The translations under genes were made by a program, and so were the position numbers. The notes under the pieces were generated by a model. That model was not told the DNA's origin, made no database searches, and saw nothing but the letters and a program-made list of their open reading frames with translations. From Blastocatellia bacterium (GTDB lineage Bacteria > Acidobacteriota > Blastocatellia > HR10 > J050), in the NCBI GenBank assembly GCA_026985075.1, contig JALSQX010000036.1, positions 1-52,454 on the forward strand: DNA of 52,454 nucleotides. Direction: 5' to 3'. Positions 16,632-26,547 of this stretch are shown piece by piece. Numbering within the stretch: the stretch's first letter is position 1; every line of letters begins with the position of its first letter.

Positions 16632-18332
16632 ATGGGCAGACGCATCGTCATCGATCCCATCACTCGCATTGAAGGTCATCTCCGCATTGATGTGGAGGTG
16701 GATCGGGGCGTCGTCCGCAACGCTTGGGCGTCCGGTCAAATGTGGCGGGGGCTGGAACTCATCCTCCAGGGGCGAGATCCGCGTGATGCCTGGTTCTTCG
16801 CCCAACGCATCTGCGGCGTTTGCACCACCGTTCATGCCATCACTTCGGTGCGCGCCGTGGAGCAGGCATTGGGCCTGGAGATCCCTCTCAACGCGCAATA
16901 CATCCGCAACCTCATCCTCGCCGCTCATGCCCTGCACGATCATGTGGTGCACTTTTACCACCTCTCGGCATTGGACTGGGTGGACATCACCACCGTCCCC
17001 AAAGCAGATCCCGGAAAAGCCTCCCGACTCGCCGAGACGCTCTCTTCCTGGCCGGGCAACAGTCGTCGAGAGCTTCACGCGGTGAAGCAACGAATACGCG
17101 CGATTCTGGACAGCGGTCAACTGGGCATCTTCGCCAACGGCTACTGGGGTCATCCGGCGATGAAGCTCCCGCCAGAGATCAATCTGCTGGCCGTCGCCCA
17201 TTATCTCCAGGCGCTCCAATACCAGCGCAAAGCCAATCAGATCGTCGCCATACTGGGCGGAAAAACGCCCAACATCCAGAATCTGGCCGTGGGCGGAGTG
17301 ACCAATCCCATCGATCTCGATCATCAGGACGCCCTCAACATGGAAAAACTCTACTGGATCAAGGAGCTGTTCGAAGAGGTGGCGGCATTCATTCAACAGG
17401 TGTACCTGCCGGATGTCATCGCCATGGGAGCCGGATATCCCGAATGGCTGGGCTACGGAGCGGGAGTCACCAACTACCTGGCCGTCCCCGACATGCCTCT
17501 GGATACCCGGGGCACGACGTTCGATTTGCCGGGCGGCACCATCTTTGATGGTCGCCTGGAGACGGTGAGGACGTTCCAGAGCTTCGCCGACCCCTACTTC
17601 CGGGACAATGTGACCGAATGCATCGCTCACTCCTGGTATCGAGGGCACTGGACCCGACCGCCCTGGGAAGAGGAGACCATCCCCCACTACACGGCGTTCG
17701 ATCCGCGTGGAAAATACTCCTGGGTGAAAGCGCCTCGATTCGGTGGACGCCCCATGCAGGTGGGACCGCTGGCGCAAGTGCTGGTGGGCTACGCCTCGGG
17801 GCATGCGCTCATCCGCAAATGGGTGGATGAGGCGTTGTCACGGGCGTCCTCCCTGGCCGGCACCCGGATCGGCCTCGCGGCGCTCCACTCCACATGGGGA
17901 CGGCATCTGGCCCGGGCCGTGCGCGCCGCCGTCCTCTCGGAATTGGGACTGAAGCACTGGGAACGCCTGGCCGAGAATGTCGCCGCCGGAGATACCGACA
18001 TCTACGTGGCACCCACCTTCCCACCGGGCGAGCAGCGCGGATATGGATTCCACGAAGCGCCTCGCGGCACCCTCTCGCATTGGGTGGTCATCCGGGACGG
18101 GCGCATCGCCAACTACCAGGCGGTAGTCCCCTCGACCTGGAACGCCGGGCCGCGAGATGAGGACGGACAGATGGGACCTTACGAAGCCTCGTTGATCGGG
18201 AATCCGGTGATCGATCCGGAACGACCGCTGGAAGTGTTGCGCACGATTCACTCCTTCGATCCCTGCATGGCCTGTGCCATTCACCTCATCGATCCTGACG
18301 GCCACCAGGTTGTGCGGGTCGAGGTTCACTGA
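16632..18332 (+). CDS. hybC: Uptake [NiFe] hydrogenase large subunit
   Basis: 566 residues from ATG 16632 after AGGAGGTG; the protein starts MGRRIVIDPITRIEGHLRI, canonical for group 1 large subunits. L1 is RICGVCTTVHA; L2 is SFDPCMACAIHLID. The four cysteines bind the Ni-Fe(CN)2CO site. The last 15 residues after the final histidine (LIDPDGHQVVRVEVH) are the maturation peptide. All four ligands are standard cysteines, so it is not a NiFeSe enzyme. Confidence 0.95.
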   Translation: MGRRIVIDPITRIEGHLRIDVEVDRGVVRNAWASGQMWRGLELILQGRDPRDAWFFAQRICGVCTTVHAITSVRAVEQALGLEIPLNAQYIRNLILAAHALHDHVVHFYHLSALDWVDITTVPKADPGKASRLAETLSSWPGNSRRELHAVKQRIRAILDSGQLGIFANGYWGHPAMKLPPEINLLAVAHYLQALQYQRKANQIVAILGGKTPNIQNLAVGGVTNPIDLDHQDALNMEKLYWIKELFEEVAAFIQQVYLPDVIAMGAGYPEWLGYGAGVTNYLAVPDMPLDTRGTTFDLPGGTIFDGRLETVRTFQSFADPYFRDNVTECIAHSWYRGHWTRPPWEEETIPHYTAFDPRGKYSWVKAPRFGGRPMQVGPLAQVLVGYASGHALIRKWVDEALSRASSLAGTRIGLAALHSTWGRHLARAVRAAVLSELGLKHWERLAENVAAGDTDIYVAPTFPPGEQRGYGFHEAPRGTLSHWVVIRDGRIANYQAVVPSTWNAGPRDEDGQMGPYEASLIGNPVIDPERPLEVLRTIHSFDPCMACAIHLIDPDGHQVVRVEVH

Positions 18333-18338
18333 GGGAAC

Positions 18339-18917
18339 ATGAATCGACGGGAACATTACTGCGAGATGGGATCGCCCAGACGCGTGGTCATCCTCGGCCT
18401 GGGCAATGTCCTCATGGGAGACGATGGTCTGGGCCCTCGCGTCATCGAGCGGTTGGAGGCCGAATACGAATTTGGCCGGGATGTGACTTTCATGGACGTG
18501 GGCACTCCCGGTCTCCACCTTGTGGAGTATCTCATTGATGCCGATGTCCTCATCGTCATCGATGTGGCCAAGGGCGACGGTCGCCCGGGCGAATTGCGCC
18601 GGTATCGAGGCTCGCAGATGTTGCCCTCCCCGCCTGCCTGGCGCCTGACCGCCCACGATCCCGGTTTGAAGGAAGCCTTGTGGACGTTGCAGCTTCATGG
18701 TCGAGCGCCCAGCCAGGTATTGCTTCTCGCCGTCATTCCAGCCAAAATAGAGATCGGCCTGGGGTTGAGTCCCCGCGTCCAGGAGGCCATACCACTGGTG
18801 ATAGCGGCCGTGGTGCAGGAAGTGAAGCGATGGGGCATCCCCGTGCGGAAGCGCATCCCATCGGGCGAAACCGTCGGTGGGATGCGCCCCGCACCTGAGC
18901 GAGGCGAAGCGCGATGA
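18339..18917 (+). CDS. Hydrogenase maturation protease (HybD-like)
   Basis: 192 residues with the nickel-binding glutamate replaced in the usual E/D position by aspartate: VVILGLGNVLMGDDGLGPRVIERL, then FMDVGTPGLHLVEYLIDADVLIVIDV and a histidine in LTAHDPGLKEAL. The family clips the C-terminal peptide of hydrogenase large subunits after nickel insertion. Lying 6 bp after hybC, it most likely processes HybC. The C-terminal ~30 residues extend beyond the usual ~160-residue length. Confidence 0.9.
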   Translation: MNRREHYCEMGSPRRVVILGLGNVLMGDDGLGPRVIERLEAEYEFGRDVTFMDVGTPGLHLVEYLIDADVLIVIDVAKGDGRPGELRRYRGSQMLPSPPAWRLTAHDPGLKEALWTLQLHGRAPSQVLLLAVIPAKIEIGLGLSPRVQEAIPLVIAAVVQEVKRWGIPVRKRIPSGETVGGMRPAPERGEAR

Positions 18918-19393
18918 CTTCTGAGCAGAATCCGCTCATCATCGGCGTCGGCAACATGGACTGCGGCGATGACGCCGTGGGCCTGTTGGTCGTGCGCCAA
19001 TTGCGCCGAACCCTTCCCGACCAGATAGGGATGCGGGAAACCAACGGTGACGCTCTGGAACTCATGGAACTCTGGCGCGGCAGCGAACGGGTCATCCTCA
19101 TCGACGCCATTCAATCGGGCGTCGAGCCGGGAACGATTCACCGATGGGAAGTCCACCATGGACCGCTGCCCGGTCGTTGGTTCGCCCACTCGACGCATGC
19201 GCTGAGCGTGGCCGAAGCCATCGAAATCGCCCGGGCGCTGGGAGAACTCCCGTCATGGTTCGTCGTCTATGGGATCGAAGGTCGCCAGTTCGAGGTCGGC
19301 GCCGAACTCTCCCTGCCGGTCAGGCGGGCGATGCCCGAACTCCTGCGCCGGATCAGGCAGGATGTCCACCGCCTCTCCGACCCAGGGAGATGA
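18914..19393 (+). CDS. Second hydrogenase maturation protease
   Basis: 159 residues; start overlaps the previous stop by 4 bases. Motifs LIIGVGNMDCGDDAVGLLVVRQL, ILIDAIQSGVEPG and STHALSVAEAIEIA fit the M52 family, and STHALS contains the nickel-binding histidine. It is more like the proteases that serve cytoplasmic group 3 enzymes, so it may process the large subunit at 11743 (inference from there being two hydrogenases and two proteases). Confidence 0.88.
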   Translation: MTSEQNPLIIGVGNMDCGDDAVGLLVVRQLRRTLPDQIGMRETNGDALELMELWRGSERVILIDAIQSGVEPGTIHRWEVHHGPLPGRWFAHSTHALSVAEAIEIARALGELPSWFVVYGIEGRQFEVGAELSLPVRRAMPELLRRIRQDVHRLSDPGR

Positions 19394-19407
19394 GGAGGAT
19401 CTGACTC

Positions 19408-19671
19408 ATGCACGAGTTCTCTCTGATGCTGGATCTCATCCGCCAGGTGGAAGCGCTCGCTCGCCAGCGCGGCGCGCAACGGGTCACCTCCATCAAGCTG
19501 CGATTGGGACCGCATGCTCATCTGTCGGCTTCTCATCTTCGCGACCTCTTCCCTCTGGTCGCCCGAGGAACGATGGCCGAAGGAGCGCGAGTGGACATCA
19601 ATGTCCGGGTCGATCCAGATGACCCGTACGCTCACGACGTGCTGCTGGAGAGCGTGGAAATGGAGGTGTGA
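19408..19671 (+). CDS. hypA: HypA-like nickel chaperone lacking the zinc ribbon
   Basis: Only 87 residues, against ~115 for typical HypA. The N-terminus MHEFSLMLDLIRQVE keeps the nickel-binding Met-His-Glu. The fold continues through VTSIKLRLGPHAHLSASHLRDLFPLVARGTMAEGA and closes with a typical last strand (LLESVEMEV). The whole segment with the two C-x2-C zinc motifs is absent and the protein contains no cysteine. GAGGA precedes ATG 19408. HypA normally works with HypB, yet no hypB is found here. Confidence 0.82.
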   Translation: MHEFSLMLDLIRQVEALARQRGAQRVTSIKLRLGPHAHLSASHLRDLFPLVARGTMAEGARVDINVRVDPDDPYAHDVLLESVEMEV

Positions 19672-22091
19672 TGCCGGAAGACGCGCGATCGACGAAAACA
19701 ACCAGCGGAACGGCCCATCGTCGCCTGCGCGTCGTCATTCGCGGCGCCGTGCAAGGCGTGGGATTCCGTCCTTTCGTCTATCGACTGGCCGCCGAGTTGA
19801 ACCTCACCGGTTGGGTGCTCAATTCCTCGCAAGGCGTGTTCATCGAAGTGGAAGGCGCTCGACAGCCACTGGAGAGCTTCTTGTTCCGTCTGGACCGCGA
19901 ACGACCGCCCCGTTCGTTCATTCACAGTCTGGAGTATTCATTCCTCGATCCCGTCGGCTACGCGCGATTCGAAATCCGAACAAGCGATGACCGGGGAGAC
20001 AAAACGACACTGATTCTGCCCGACATCGCCACGTGCTCCGACTGTTTGAGGGAGATCTTCGATCCCGCAGATCGTCGCTACCGTTATCCATTCACCAACT
20101 GCACCAATTGCGGCCCCCGCTTCTCGATCATCGAAGCACTGCCTTACGATCGATCGCACACCACGATGAAACGTTTTGTCATGTGCGCGCAATGCCGCGC
20201 CGAATACGAGAATCCACGAGATCGCCGCTTTCACGCTCAACCCAATGCCTGTCCCCACTGCGGCCCGCACCTCGAACTCTGGGATGGCACAGGGAGGGTC
20301 CTCGCGACGCATCACGAGGCCCTGCTCGCAGCGGCCGAGGCCATTCGCCGTGGTCTCATCGTCGCCGTCAAGGGATTGGGGGGATTCCATCTCATCGTCG
20401 ATGCGCGCTGTGACCGGGCTGTCCGGCGGTTGCGGACGCGCAAGCGCCGGGAAGAGAAACCCTTCGCCTTGATGTATCCGTCGCTCGAACTCGTCAAAGC
20501 GCATTGTGAGGTCTCCGAACTGGAAGAGCGTCTTCTCACCTCGCCGGAATCGCCCATCGTCCTGCTTCGGCGCAAGTCCACCAGGCCGCCCGATCCGGCA
20601 TCGAAGATTTCTCCGGCGGTGGCGCCCCACAATCCCACTCTCGGCATCATGCTCCCGTATACGCCGCTCCACCACCTGCTGCTGGCCGAGCTGGGATTCC
20701 CCGTAGTCGCCACCAGCGGGAACCTCTCGGATGAACCCATATGCATCGACGAGCGGGATGCGCTCGTCCGACTCGGCGATATCGCCGACCTGTTTCTCGT
20801 TCACAATCGACCGATCGCCCGTCACGTGGATGATTCCGTGGTGCGCATCGTGTTGGGGCGGGAGTTGGTGCTGCGCCGCGCTCGCGGTTATGCGCCCCTG
20901 CCGCTCCCGCTGAAACGTTCATCTCCACCATTGCTGGCCGTGGGCGCTCACTTGAAAAACACCGTCGCCCTCACGGTTGACCATCAGGTGTTCATCAGCC
21001 AGCACATCGGCGACCTGGAGACGGCGGAGGCCTTCACCGCGTTTCAGCGCGTCATCAGCGACTTGCAGCGACTTTATGATGTTCGTCCCACCGTCATCGC
21101 TCGTGACGCGCATCCGGAGTATCTCTCGACCAAGTACGCCCGGAATCACGGCGCGCCGAGCATCGACGTTCAACATCACGTGGCCCACGTTGTCTCCTGT
21201 ATGGCGGAGAACGAACTGGAGGGTCCCGTGTTGGGCGTGGCCTGGGATGGAACCGGATACGGGCCGGATGGGACCATCTGGGGCGGCGAATTCCTGCGCG
21301 TGGAAGGGGACGCCTGGGTCCGCGTGGCTTCCTTCCGAACGTTCGGCCTCCCGGGAGGCGAGCGAGCGATCAAAGAGCCCAGGCGCTCAGCGCTCGGATT
21401 GCTCTATGAGATCTTCGGCGCCGCACTATTCCAGATGACCGACCTTGAACCGGTGCGGGCATTCACTGGCCGGGAACTCGCCGTCTTGCAGACGATGCTT
21501 CAGAAGCACCTCAACGTGCCGCGAACGTCCAGCGTCGGACGGTTATTCGATGCCGTGGCTGCCATTGCCGGACGGCGTCAGAGAATACGCTTCGAGGGAC
21601 AGGCCGCGATGGAACTGGAGTTCTCGCTGAATGGCATCCGCACCGATGCGACCTATCCATTCCGGATCGTGGAACCGGTGCCCTCCCCTGTCCGGCTCGC
21701 CGCCGGCGCCTCGTCGCCCATTTACATCATCGATTGGGAACCGATGATGCGGGAGATCGTGGACGATGTTCGTCGTGGCGTCGCCCTCGGAGAGATCTCG
21801 GTCCGATTCCACAACACGTTGATCGAAGCCATCGTGGCGATAGCCGAGCGCGCGGGGGAAGAACGCCTCGTGCTCACCGGGGGGTGCTTTCAAAATACCT
21901 ATTTGACCGAACGAGCCGTCCACCGCCTGCGCGCCGAGGGCTTTCGTCCCTACTGGCACCAGCGGATTCCACCCAACGATGGCGGTATCGCCCTGGGACA
22001 AGCGGTGATCGCCGGGTGGCGATGGAAGGAGGATGTCGACGACCATGTGCCTCGCCGTTCCTGGAAAGATTGTGAGTATCAGTGGCGATGA
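19671..22091 (+). CDS. hypF: Carbamoyltransferase HypF
   Basis: 806 residues; GGAGGTG precedes ATG 19671, which overlaps the hypA stop. Domain order: acylphosphatase-like (RGAVQGVGFRPFVYRLA), two zinc fingers (CSDCLREIFDP...CTNCGPRFS and CAQCRAEYENP...CPHCGPH), a YrdC-like domain (VKGLGGFHLIVDARCD, RKRREEKPFALMYP, VVATSGNLSDEPI) and a Kae1-like carbamoyltransferase domain (HVAHVVSCMAEN, AWDGTGYGPDGTIWGGEF, LTGGCFQNTYL). It makes the thiocarbamate on HypE that becomes the cyanide ligands. The 3' end overlaps hypC by 47 bases. Confidence 0.95.
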   Translation: MPEDARSTKTTSGTAHRRLRVVIRGAVQGVGFRPFVYRLAAELNLTGWVLNSSQGVFIEVEGARQPLESFLFRLDRERPPRSFIHSLEYSFLDPVGYARFEIRTSDDRGDKTTLILPDIATCSDCLREIFDPADRRYRYPFTNCTNCGPRFSIIEALPYDRSHTTMKRFVMCAQCRAEYENPRDRRFHAQPNACPHCGPHLELWDGTGRVLATHHEALLAAAEAIRRGLIVAVKGLGGFHLIVDARCDRAVRRLRTRKRREEKPFALMYPSLELVKAHCEVSELEERLLTSPESPIVLLRRKSTRPPDPASKISPAVAPHNPTLGIMLPYTPLHHLLLAELGFPVVATSGNLSDEPICIDERDALVRLGDIADLFLVHNRPIARHVDDSVVRIVLGRELVLRRARGYAPLPLPLKRSSPPLLAVGAHLKNTVALTVDHQVFISQHIGDLETAEAFTAFQRVISDLQRLYDVRPTVIARDAHPEYLSTKYARNHGAPSIDVQHHVAHVVSCMAENELEGPVLGVAWDGTGYGPDGTIWGGEFLRVEGDAWVRVASFRTFGLPGGERAIKEPRRSALGLLYEIFGAALFQMTDLEPVRAFTGRELAVLQTMLQKHLNVPRTSSVGRLFDAVAAIAGRRQRIRFEGQAAMELEFSLNGIRTDATYPFRIVEPVPSPVRLAAGASSPIYIIDWEPMMREIVDDVRRGVALGEISVRFHNTLIEAIVAIAERAGEERLVLTGGCFQNTYLTERAVHRLRAEGFRPYWHQRIPPNDGGIALGQAVIAGWRWKEDVDDHVPRRSWKDCEYQWR

Positions 22092-22299
22092 TCCCCTCTT
22101 GCGTATGGGGAAAGTGAGCTTCGGGGGCATCGTCAAAGAGGTCAACCTCTCCTACGTGCCGGAAGCCGAAGTCGGTGACTATGTGATGGTGCATGTCGGA
22201 TTCGCCATCAGCATTGTGGATGAGAAAGAGGCCGAACGCGTGTTCGAATACCTCCGGCAGATGGACGAGCTCATCGAACTCCAGGAGGACGCCCGATGA
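22045..22299 (+). CDS. hypC: Hydrogenase assembly chaperone HypC/HybG
   Basis: 84 residues starting [12 protein letters not shown], with the essential cysteine 2. ATG 22045 is chosen over 22033 because the family requires Cys2 at the processed N-terminus and AAGGAGG (22026-22032) has usable spacing to it only. It forms a complex with HypD and delivers the Fe(CN)2CO unit to the large subunit. Only one hypC is present for two hydrogenases. Confidence 0.94.
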   Translation: MCLAVPGKIVSISGDDPLLRMGKVSFGGIVKEVNLSYVPEAEVGDYVMVHVGFAISIVDEKEAERVFEYLRQMDELIELQEDAR

Positions 22300-23396
22300 G
22301 ATTCATCGACGAGTATCGCGACGCGCGCGCCGCCCGGCGCTACGCTCGCGCCCTGGCGCGCCTGACGACGCGACCGTGGACGATCATGGAGATCTGCGGC
22401 GGTCAGACGCACACCATTGTGAAATTCGGTATCGACGAGCTCCTGCCTCCAGAGATCACGCTGGTGCATGGTCCTGGCTGTCCGGTGTGCGTCACGCCCA
22501 TCGAACTCATCGACAAGGCCATTGACATCGCGTCCCGACCGGACGTCATCTTTTGCTCGTTCGGCGACATGCTGCGCGTGCCGGGCACGGAGAAAGATCT
22601 CCTCACGGTCAAAGCCCATGGCGGCGACGTGCGGATCGTTTACTCTCCGCTCGATGCCCTGGAATTAGCCAAGCAGAACCCTCATAAAGACGTCGTCTTT
22701 TTTGCCGTGGGATTCGAAACCACGGCACCGGCCAATGCCATGGCCGTCTTTCAGGCGCATCGGCAAGGGGTTGATAATTTCTTCCTGCTCGTCTCGCACG
22801 TTCTCGTCCCTCCAGCGATGGAAGCCATCCTCTCCTCGCCGCATAACCGGGTGCAAGGATTCCTGGCCGCCGGCCACGTCTGCACCGTCATGGGATATAC
22901 CGAGTATGAACCCATCGCCAGGACATACCAGGTGCCCATTGTGGTCACCGGGTTCGAACCGCTGGATATTCTGCAAGGCGTTTACATGTGCATCAAGCAA
23001 TTGGAGGAAGGACGCGCCGAGGTGGAGAATCAGTACACCCGTTCGGTCCGCCGGCGCGGGAATCCATCGGCGCAGCAACTCATCCGGGAAGTCTTTCAGG
23101 TCGTCTCCAGGAAGTGGCGTGGCGTGGGAGAGATTCCCCGTAGCGGACTGGGGTTGCGGGAAAAGTATGCGCAATTTGACGCCGAACGGCGATTCGGCGT
23201 GGCCCATTCCACGATCGAAGAGCCGGCCGAATGCATGAGCGGGCTCATCCTGCAAGGGGCGATGTCTCCCCACCAGTGTCCGGCGTTCGGCACCCGATGC
23301 ACGCCCGAGCATCCACTGGGCGCCCCCATGGTGTCGTCCGAAGGAGCGTGTGCCGCTTACTATCGGTATCGGAGGTCCCCGGTCGATACACCGTGA
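22296..23396 (+). CDS. hypD: Hydrogenase formation protein HypD
   Basis: 366 residues, overlapping hypC by 4 bases. Conserved motifs: [28 protein letters not shown] (CxxC) and [11 protein letters not shown], with C-terminal [4Fe-4S] ligands around [18 protein letters not shown] and [10 protein letters not shown]. It is the iron-sulfur scaffold on which the Fe(CN)2CO group is built together with HypC and HypE. Confidence 0.95.
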   Translation: MRFIDEYRDARAARRYARALARLTTRPWTIMEICGGQTHTIVKFGIDELLPPEITLVHGPGCPVCVTPIELIDKAIDIASRPDVIFCSFGDMLRVPGTEKDLLTVKAHGGDVRIVYSPLDALELAKQNPHKDVVFFAVGFETTAPANAMAVFQAHRQGVDNFFLLVSHVLVPPAMEAILSSPHNRVQGFLAAGHVCTVMGYTEYEPIARTYQVPIVVTGFEPLDILQGVYMCIKQLEEGRAEVENQYTRSVRRRGNPSAQQLIREVFQVVSRKWRGVGEIPRSGLGLREKYAQFDAERRFGVAHSTIEEPAECMSGLILQGAMSPHQCPAFGTRCTPEHPLGAPMVSSEGACAAYYRYRRSPVDTP

Positions 23397-23418
23397 ATCC
23401 AGCTTGAGGAGCGAAGCT

Positions 23419-24474
23419 ATGGAGTCCGAACGAGATTTCACCCCTCAATGTCCTATTCCCCTCACCGAATATCCTCACATTCTGCTCGCCCATGGCGGCG
23501 GGGGCGAACTCATGCACCACCTCATCGAGAAAATGTTTCTGCCCGCATTCCGCAACGCGCTGCTCGACGCTCAACACGATGGGGCTGTGCTCGATCTGGA
23601 GGGCATTCGGTTGGCTTTCACCACCGATTCGTACGTCGTCCATCCGCTCGTCTTCCCCGGCGGTACTATCGGCGATCTGGCCATCAACGGCACAGTCAAT
23701 GACCTGGCCATGTGCGGCGCGCGCCCGCTGTTTTTGAGCGCGGGCTTCATCCTGGAAGAAGGTTTACCCATGGAGACGCTCTGGCACATCGTTCAATCCA
23801 TGCAACGGGCCGCCGAACGAGCCAAGGTGCAACTGGTCACCGGCGACACCAAAGTCGTCGATAAAGGGAAAGGCGATGGTCTGTTCATCAATACAACCGG
23901 CATTGGCATCATCGAACACAACTGCCTCATCGCTCCCCATCGCGTTCAACCTGGCGACGCCATCCTCCTCAATGGTGATATCGGACGCCATGGCATCGCC
24001 ATCATGGCGGTACGCGAAGGGTTGGCGTTCGAAAGCCCCATCGAGAGTGATACGGCTCCATTGGCGGATCTCGTGCTTCAGCTTCTGCAGGCCGGCATTG
24101 ATGTGCACTGCCTCCGCGATCTCACCCGGGGCGGATTGGCGAGCGCGTTGAATGAGATCGCTCGAGCCGGTGGAGTGCACATCCATATTGAGGAGAGTGC
24201 TATCCCCGTGTGCGAAGACGTGCGTGGGGCGTGCGAGATCTTAGGACTCGATCCGCTCTACGTCGCCAATGAAGGGCGATTGGTCGCCTTCATCGGTCCG
24301 ACGGATGTCGAGCGAGTCCTGACGATCATGCGCGCACATCCTCTGGGTGCCGATGCTCGTCTGATCGGTCGCGTCACCGATGATGACCCCGGTCTGGTGA
24401 CGATGACGAGCGCCATTGGCGCCCGGCGCGTCGTGGATATGCTGAGCGGCGAGCAGCTCCCACGAATCTGCTGA
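23419..24474 (+). CDS. hypE: Hydrogenase expression/formation protein HypE
   Basis: 351 residues from ATG 23419 (GAGGAG upstream). A PurM-like ATPase with [35 protein letters not shown] and [17 protein letters not shown], ending with the essential PRIC tail whose cysteine carries the thiocarboxamide and then thiocyanate. It dehydrates the carbamoyl group transferred by HypF. It is the last gene of the maturation cluster; hypB is absent. Confidence 0.95.
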   Translation: MESERDFTPQCPIPLTEYPHILLAHGGGGELMHHLIEKMFLPAFRNALLDAQHDGAVLDLEGIRLAFTTDSYVVHPLVFPGGTIGDLAINGTVNDLAMCGARPLFLSAGFILEEGLPMETLWHIVQSMQRAAERAKVQLVTGDTKVVDKGKGDGLFINTTGIGIIEHNCLIAPHRVQPGDAILLNGDIGRHGIAIMAVREGLAFESPIESDTAPLADLVLQLLQAGIDVHCLRDLTRGGLASALNEIARAGGVHIHIEESAIPVCEDVRGACEILGLDPLYVANEGRLVAFIGPTDVERVLTIMRAHPLGADARLIGRVTDDDPGLVTMTSAIGARRVVDMLSGEQLPRIC

Positions 24475-24689
24475 AGCGGGGAGCATGACGCGAAGCCACG
24501 CCGGAATGGGATGTTCATCGAGAGCGGCGAACACCCCATCGTTCCCCTCATCACAGTGTGCCATGAAGCCGCGTCATCGATCGATCCCCCCCGTTCGAGG
24601 ACCGGGAAGATGAGAACCGGGTTTCCGGGGCGAGAGCGGCAAGAGTATGAGATCTTCATACGGTGGATTCTCGCCGCTGAATGCGGGAC

Positions 24690-24719
24690 TTGCCCTCATA
24701 TCTTTTCACCGGCAATAAT
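24690..24719 (+). promoter_or_regulatory. Putative sigma-70 promoter of the DUF2207 gene
   Basis: TTGCCC (24690-24695) and AATAAT (24714-24719) are spaced by 18 bp, 25 bp before ATG 24745. The rest of the 24475-24744 gap shows no gene. Confidence 0.4.
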
Positions 24720-24744
24720 ACAACATCATCGACCGGAGGCGGCT

Positions 24745-26439
24745 ATGAAGCGAATCTCCCTCTTCATTCTTCTGGCGCTCCTCGGGCTCCTCTTTGCTCC
24801 CTGCGAGGCTTCGGCGAAGAAGAAGAGCTATTTCATCGCCGATTATGACGTCGTGATGGATGTCGAGGAGAACGGGGATGTGCGCGTCAGCGAGACCATT
24901 CGTTATGCTTTCACTCGGGGCACATTCACCTATGCCTATCGCACCGTTCCTCTCACCGGATTCGAAGACATCGACGTCATCTCGGTGACCAGCCCCGATG
25001 GTCCTTTGAGGCTCACGCGCGCCGAGGTGACCGAAGGTTGGACGAGGAGACTCCAACTGCGATGGTCATTCCCTGCGACCGATCAATCGCGGACGTTTCG
25101 CATCGACTACATCGCTCGTGGCCTCGTCAAAAGCGAACGCGGACAGAACGTGATCGACTGGAACGCCGTCGGTCGAGACTGGAACGTGCCCATTCGAGAT
25201 ATCGACGTACAGGTGAAACTCCCGTGGAGATTCGCCTCTGGCATAGAGACGGATCCGCCGGCCGAGATTCATCGGTTGGACGGAGAGACGTTCATTTCTT
25301 TTCACCACGATGCCCTGCGTCCACGACAACGCTTTCATATCGTCGTGCGATTCCCTGGAATGATCGCCAGTGCTTCTCCATCGGAGATGAGATATGGTCT
25401 CCGCATCTTGTTGATGCTCATCTCCGGGAGCCTCGTCATCGGAGTTCTCCTGCTGACCTTCGTGCGCCGAGTCGGACGGGTTGCCGCCCCAGCCGTCTCC
25501 ACCGCAGTGACGAGTTACCCCGATCCGCAAATCACCATCGCTGAAGCCGCCGGACTCGTCTATGCGCACAGTGGTCGTCCGAAAGCGGCCATCTCGGCCA
25601 TCGTATTCGATCTGGCGCGGCGCGGACTCATCAAAATCGAGAGCGTGATCAGACGCCGATTCCTGGGGAGTCGCTCATTCGACATTCGCGCTCAGGTCAT
25701 CGAACATCCTCCGGGCCTGCCGCCATGGGAGGAGAAAGTTCTCGCTGCGCTCGAACATGAGCACGACTTGAAGGCGTTCAGCCGAAAGAGAGGACTCTTC
25801 TCGGACATCCTGGATGAGCTCACGGCGCGGCTCCGATCGATCGGCCTCATCTCGACGGAACGCGAGCAACAGCGACGCCGCTGGATTCTCATGGCCACCG
25901 TGGCGCTGGGAGTGGCCGTGATCTTCCTCATTCTGGTCGTGATCAGTGTGTGGCGGGAGTTATTGGCCCCGGCGATTCTCGGTCTCCTGGCCAGCACCGG
26001 CCTCCTCATCGTCAGCTCGGCCATCGATACGCGCACGCCTCGCGGCGCAGCACTCAAACGAGCATTCCAGAACTACGGCCGCGGGCTGAGAGAGGAAATC
26101 GAACGCCTGATGGACACAGAGCCGGCGCACGCTATAGCTATGTTGATCGAGCATCTGCCGCTGCTCGTGCTGGACACCAAGGTGAACCGCCGCTGGTTCC
26201 AGATGTTGAAGAAGAAATGGCAACGGAGCGAAGCGACGTTCGCCGTGCCCGAATGGATGGAATTGAAAGATCAGGCGGGACAACAACTGGCCACGGCGAT
26301 GGCGGCCACCGAGTGCTTTGGTCTGTTCACCGACAGCGTCGTCTATGTGGCCGCGTATAGTGGCGGAGGATATGGCGCAGGGGGCGGAGCGGGCGCAGCC
26401 GGAAGCGGAGCCGGCGGTGGAGGCGGTGGCGCCGGATAA
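24745..26439 (+). CDS. DUF2207 domain membrane protein
   Basis: 564 residues; GGAGG precedes ATG 24745. Signal peptide (RISLFILLALLGLLFAPCEA), an extracytoplasmic DUF2207 region (YDVVMDVEENGDVRVSETI, VIDWNAVGRDWNVPI), a membrane helix (ILLMLISGSLVIGVLLLTFV), a winged-helix-like cytoplasmic segment (AISAIVFDLARRGLIKIE), two further helices, and a glycine-rich tail. This domain order is standard for DUF2207 proteins, which are widespread but not functionally defined. It appears to be transcribed separately from the hyp genes. Confidence 0.88.
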   Translation: MKRISLFILLALLGLLFAPCEASAKKKSYFIADYDVVMDVEENGDVRVSETIRYAFTRGTFTYAYRTVPLTGFEDIDVISVTSPDGPLRLTRAEVTEGWTRRLQLRWSFPATDQSRTFRIDYIARGLVKSERGQNVIDWNAVGRDWNVPIRDIDVQVKLPWRFASGIETDPPAEIHRLDGETFISFHHDALRPRQRFHIVVRFPGMIASASPSEMRYGLRILLMLISGSLVIGVLLLTFVRRVGRVAAPAVSTAVTSYPDPQITIAEAAGLVYAHSGRPKAAISAIVFDLARRGLIKIESVIRRRFLGSRSFDIRAQVIEHPPGLPPWEEKVLAALEHEHDLKAFSRKRGLFSDILDELTARLRSIGLISTEREQQRRRWILMATVALGVAVIFLILVVISVWRELLAPAILGLLASTGLLIVSSAIDTRTPRGAALKRAFQNYGRGLREEIERLMDTEPAHAIAMLIEHLPLLVLDTKVNRRWFQMLKKKWQRSEATFAVPEWMELKDQAGQQLATAMAATECFGLFTDSVVYVAAYSGGGYGAGGGAGAAGSGAGGGGGGAG

Positions 26440-26461
26440 CCTCACGTAGTGTGCCTCACTG

Positions 26462-26489
26462 AGAGACGCCCTGTACGGGGGCCGTCTCT
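26462..26489 (+). terminator. Hairpin after the DUF2207 gene (possible terminator)
   Basis: AGAGACG (26462-26468) pairs with CGTCTCT (26483-26489), with further CC/GG pairing inside. The position 23 bp after the stop suits a terminator, but no T-run follows, so it may act only with Rho or as an mRNA stabiliser. Confidence 0.4.
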
Positions 26490-26527
26490 GGCCCCTCGCG
26501 TGATCTCCCGGGCCTGTCCATTCATCT

Positions 26528-26547
26528 CTCCCTTGAAAATAAGGGAG
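26528..26547 (+). repeat. Small palindrome
   Basis: CTCCCTT-GAAAAT-AAGGGAG, a perfect 7-bp inverted repeat with a 6-base loop, in the gene-free stretch 26440-27060. It resembles the TTCGAAAAGGG block of the dispersed repeat nearby and may be a decayed piece of it. Confidence 0.45.

Noticed and set aside
18258-18300. NiFeSe hydrogenase possibility for HybC
   Set aside because: The L2 motif reads D-P-C-M-A-C with ordinary TGC/TGT codons; no in-frame TGA.
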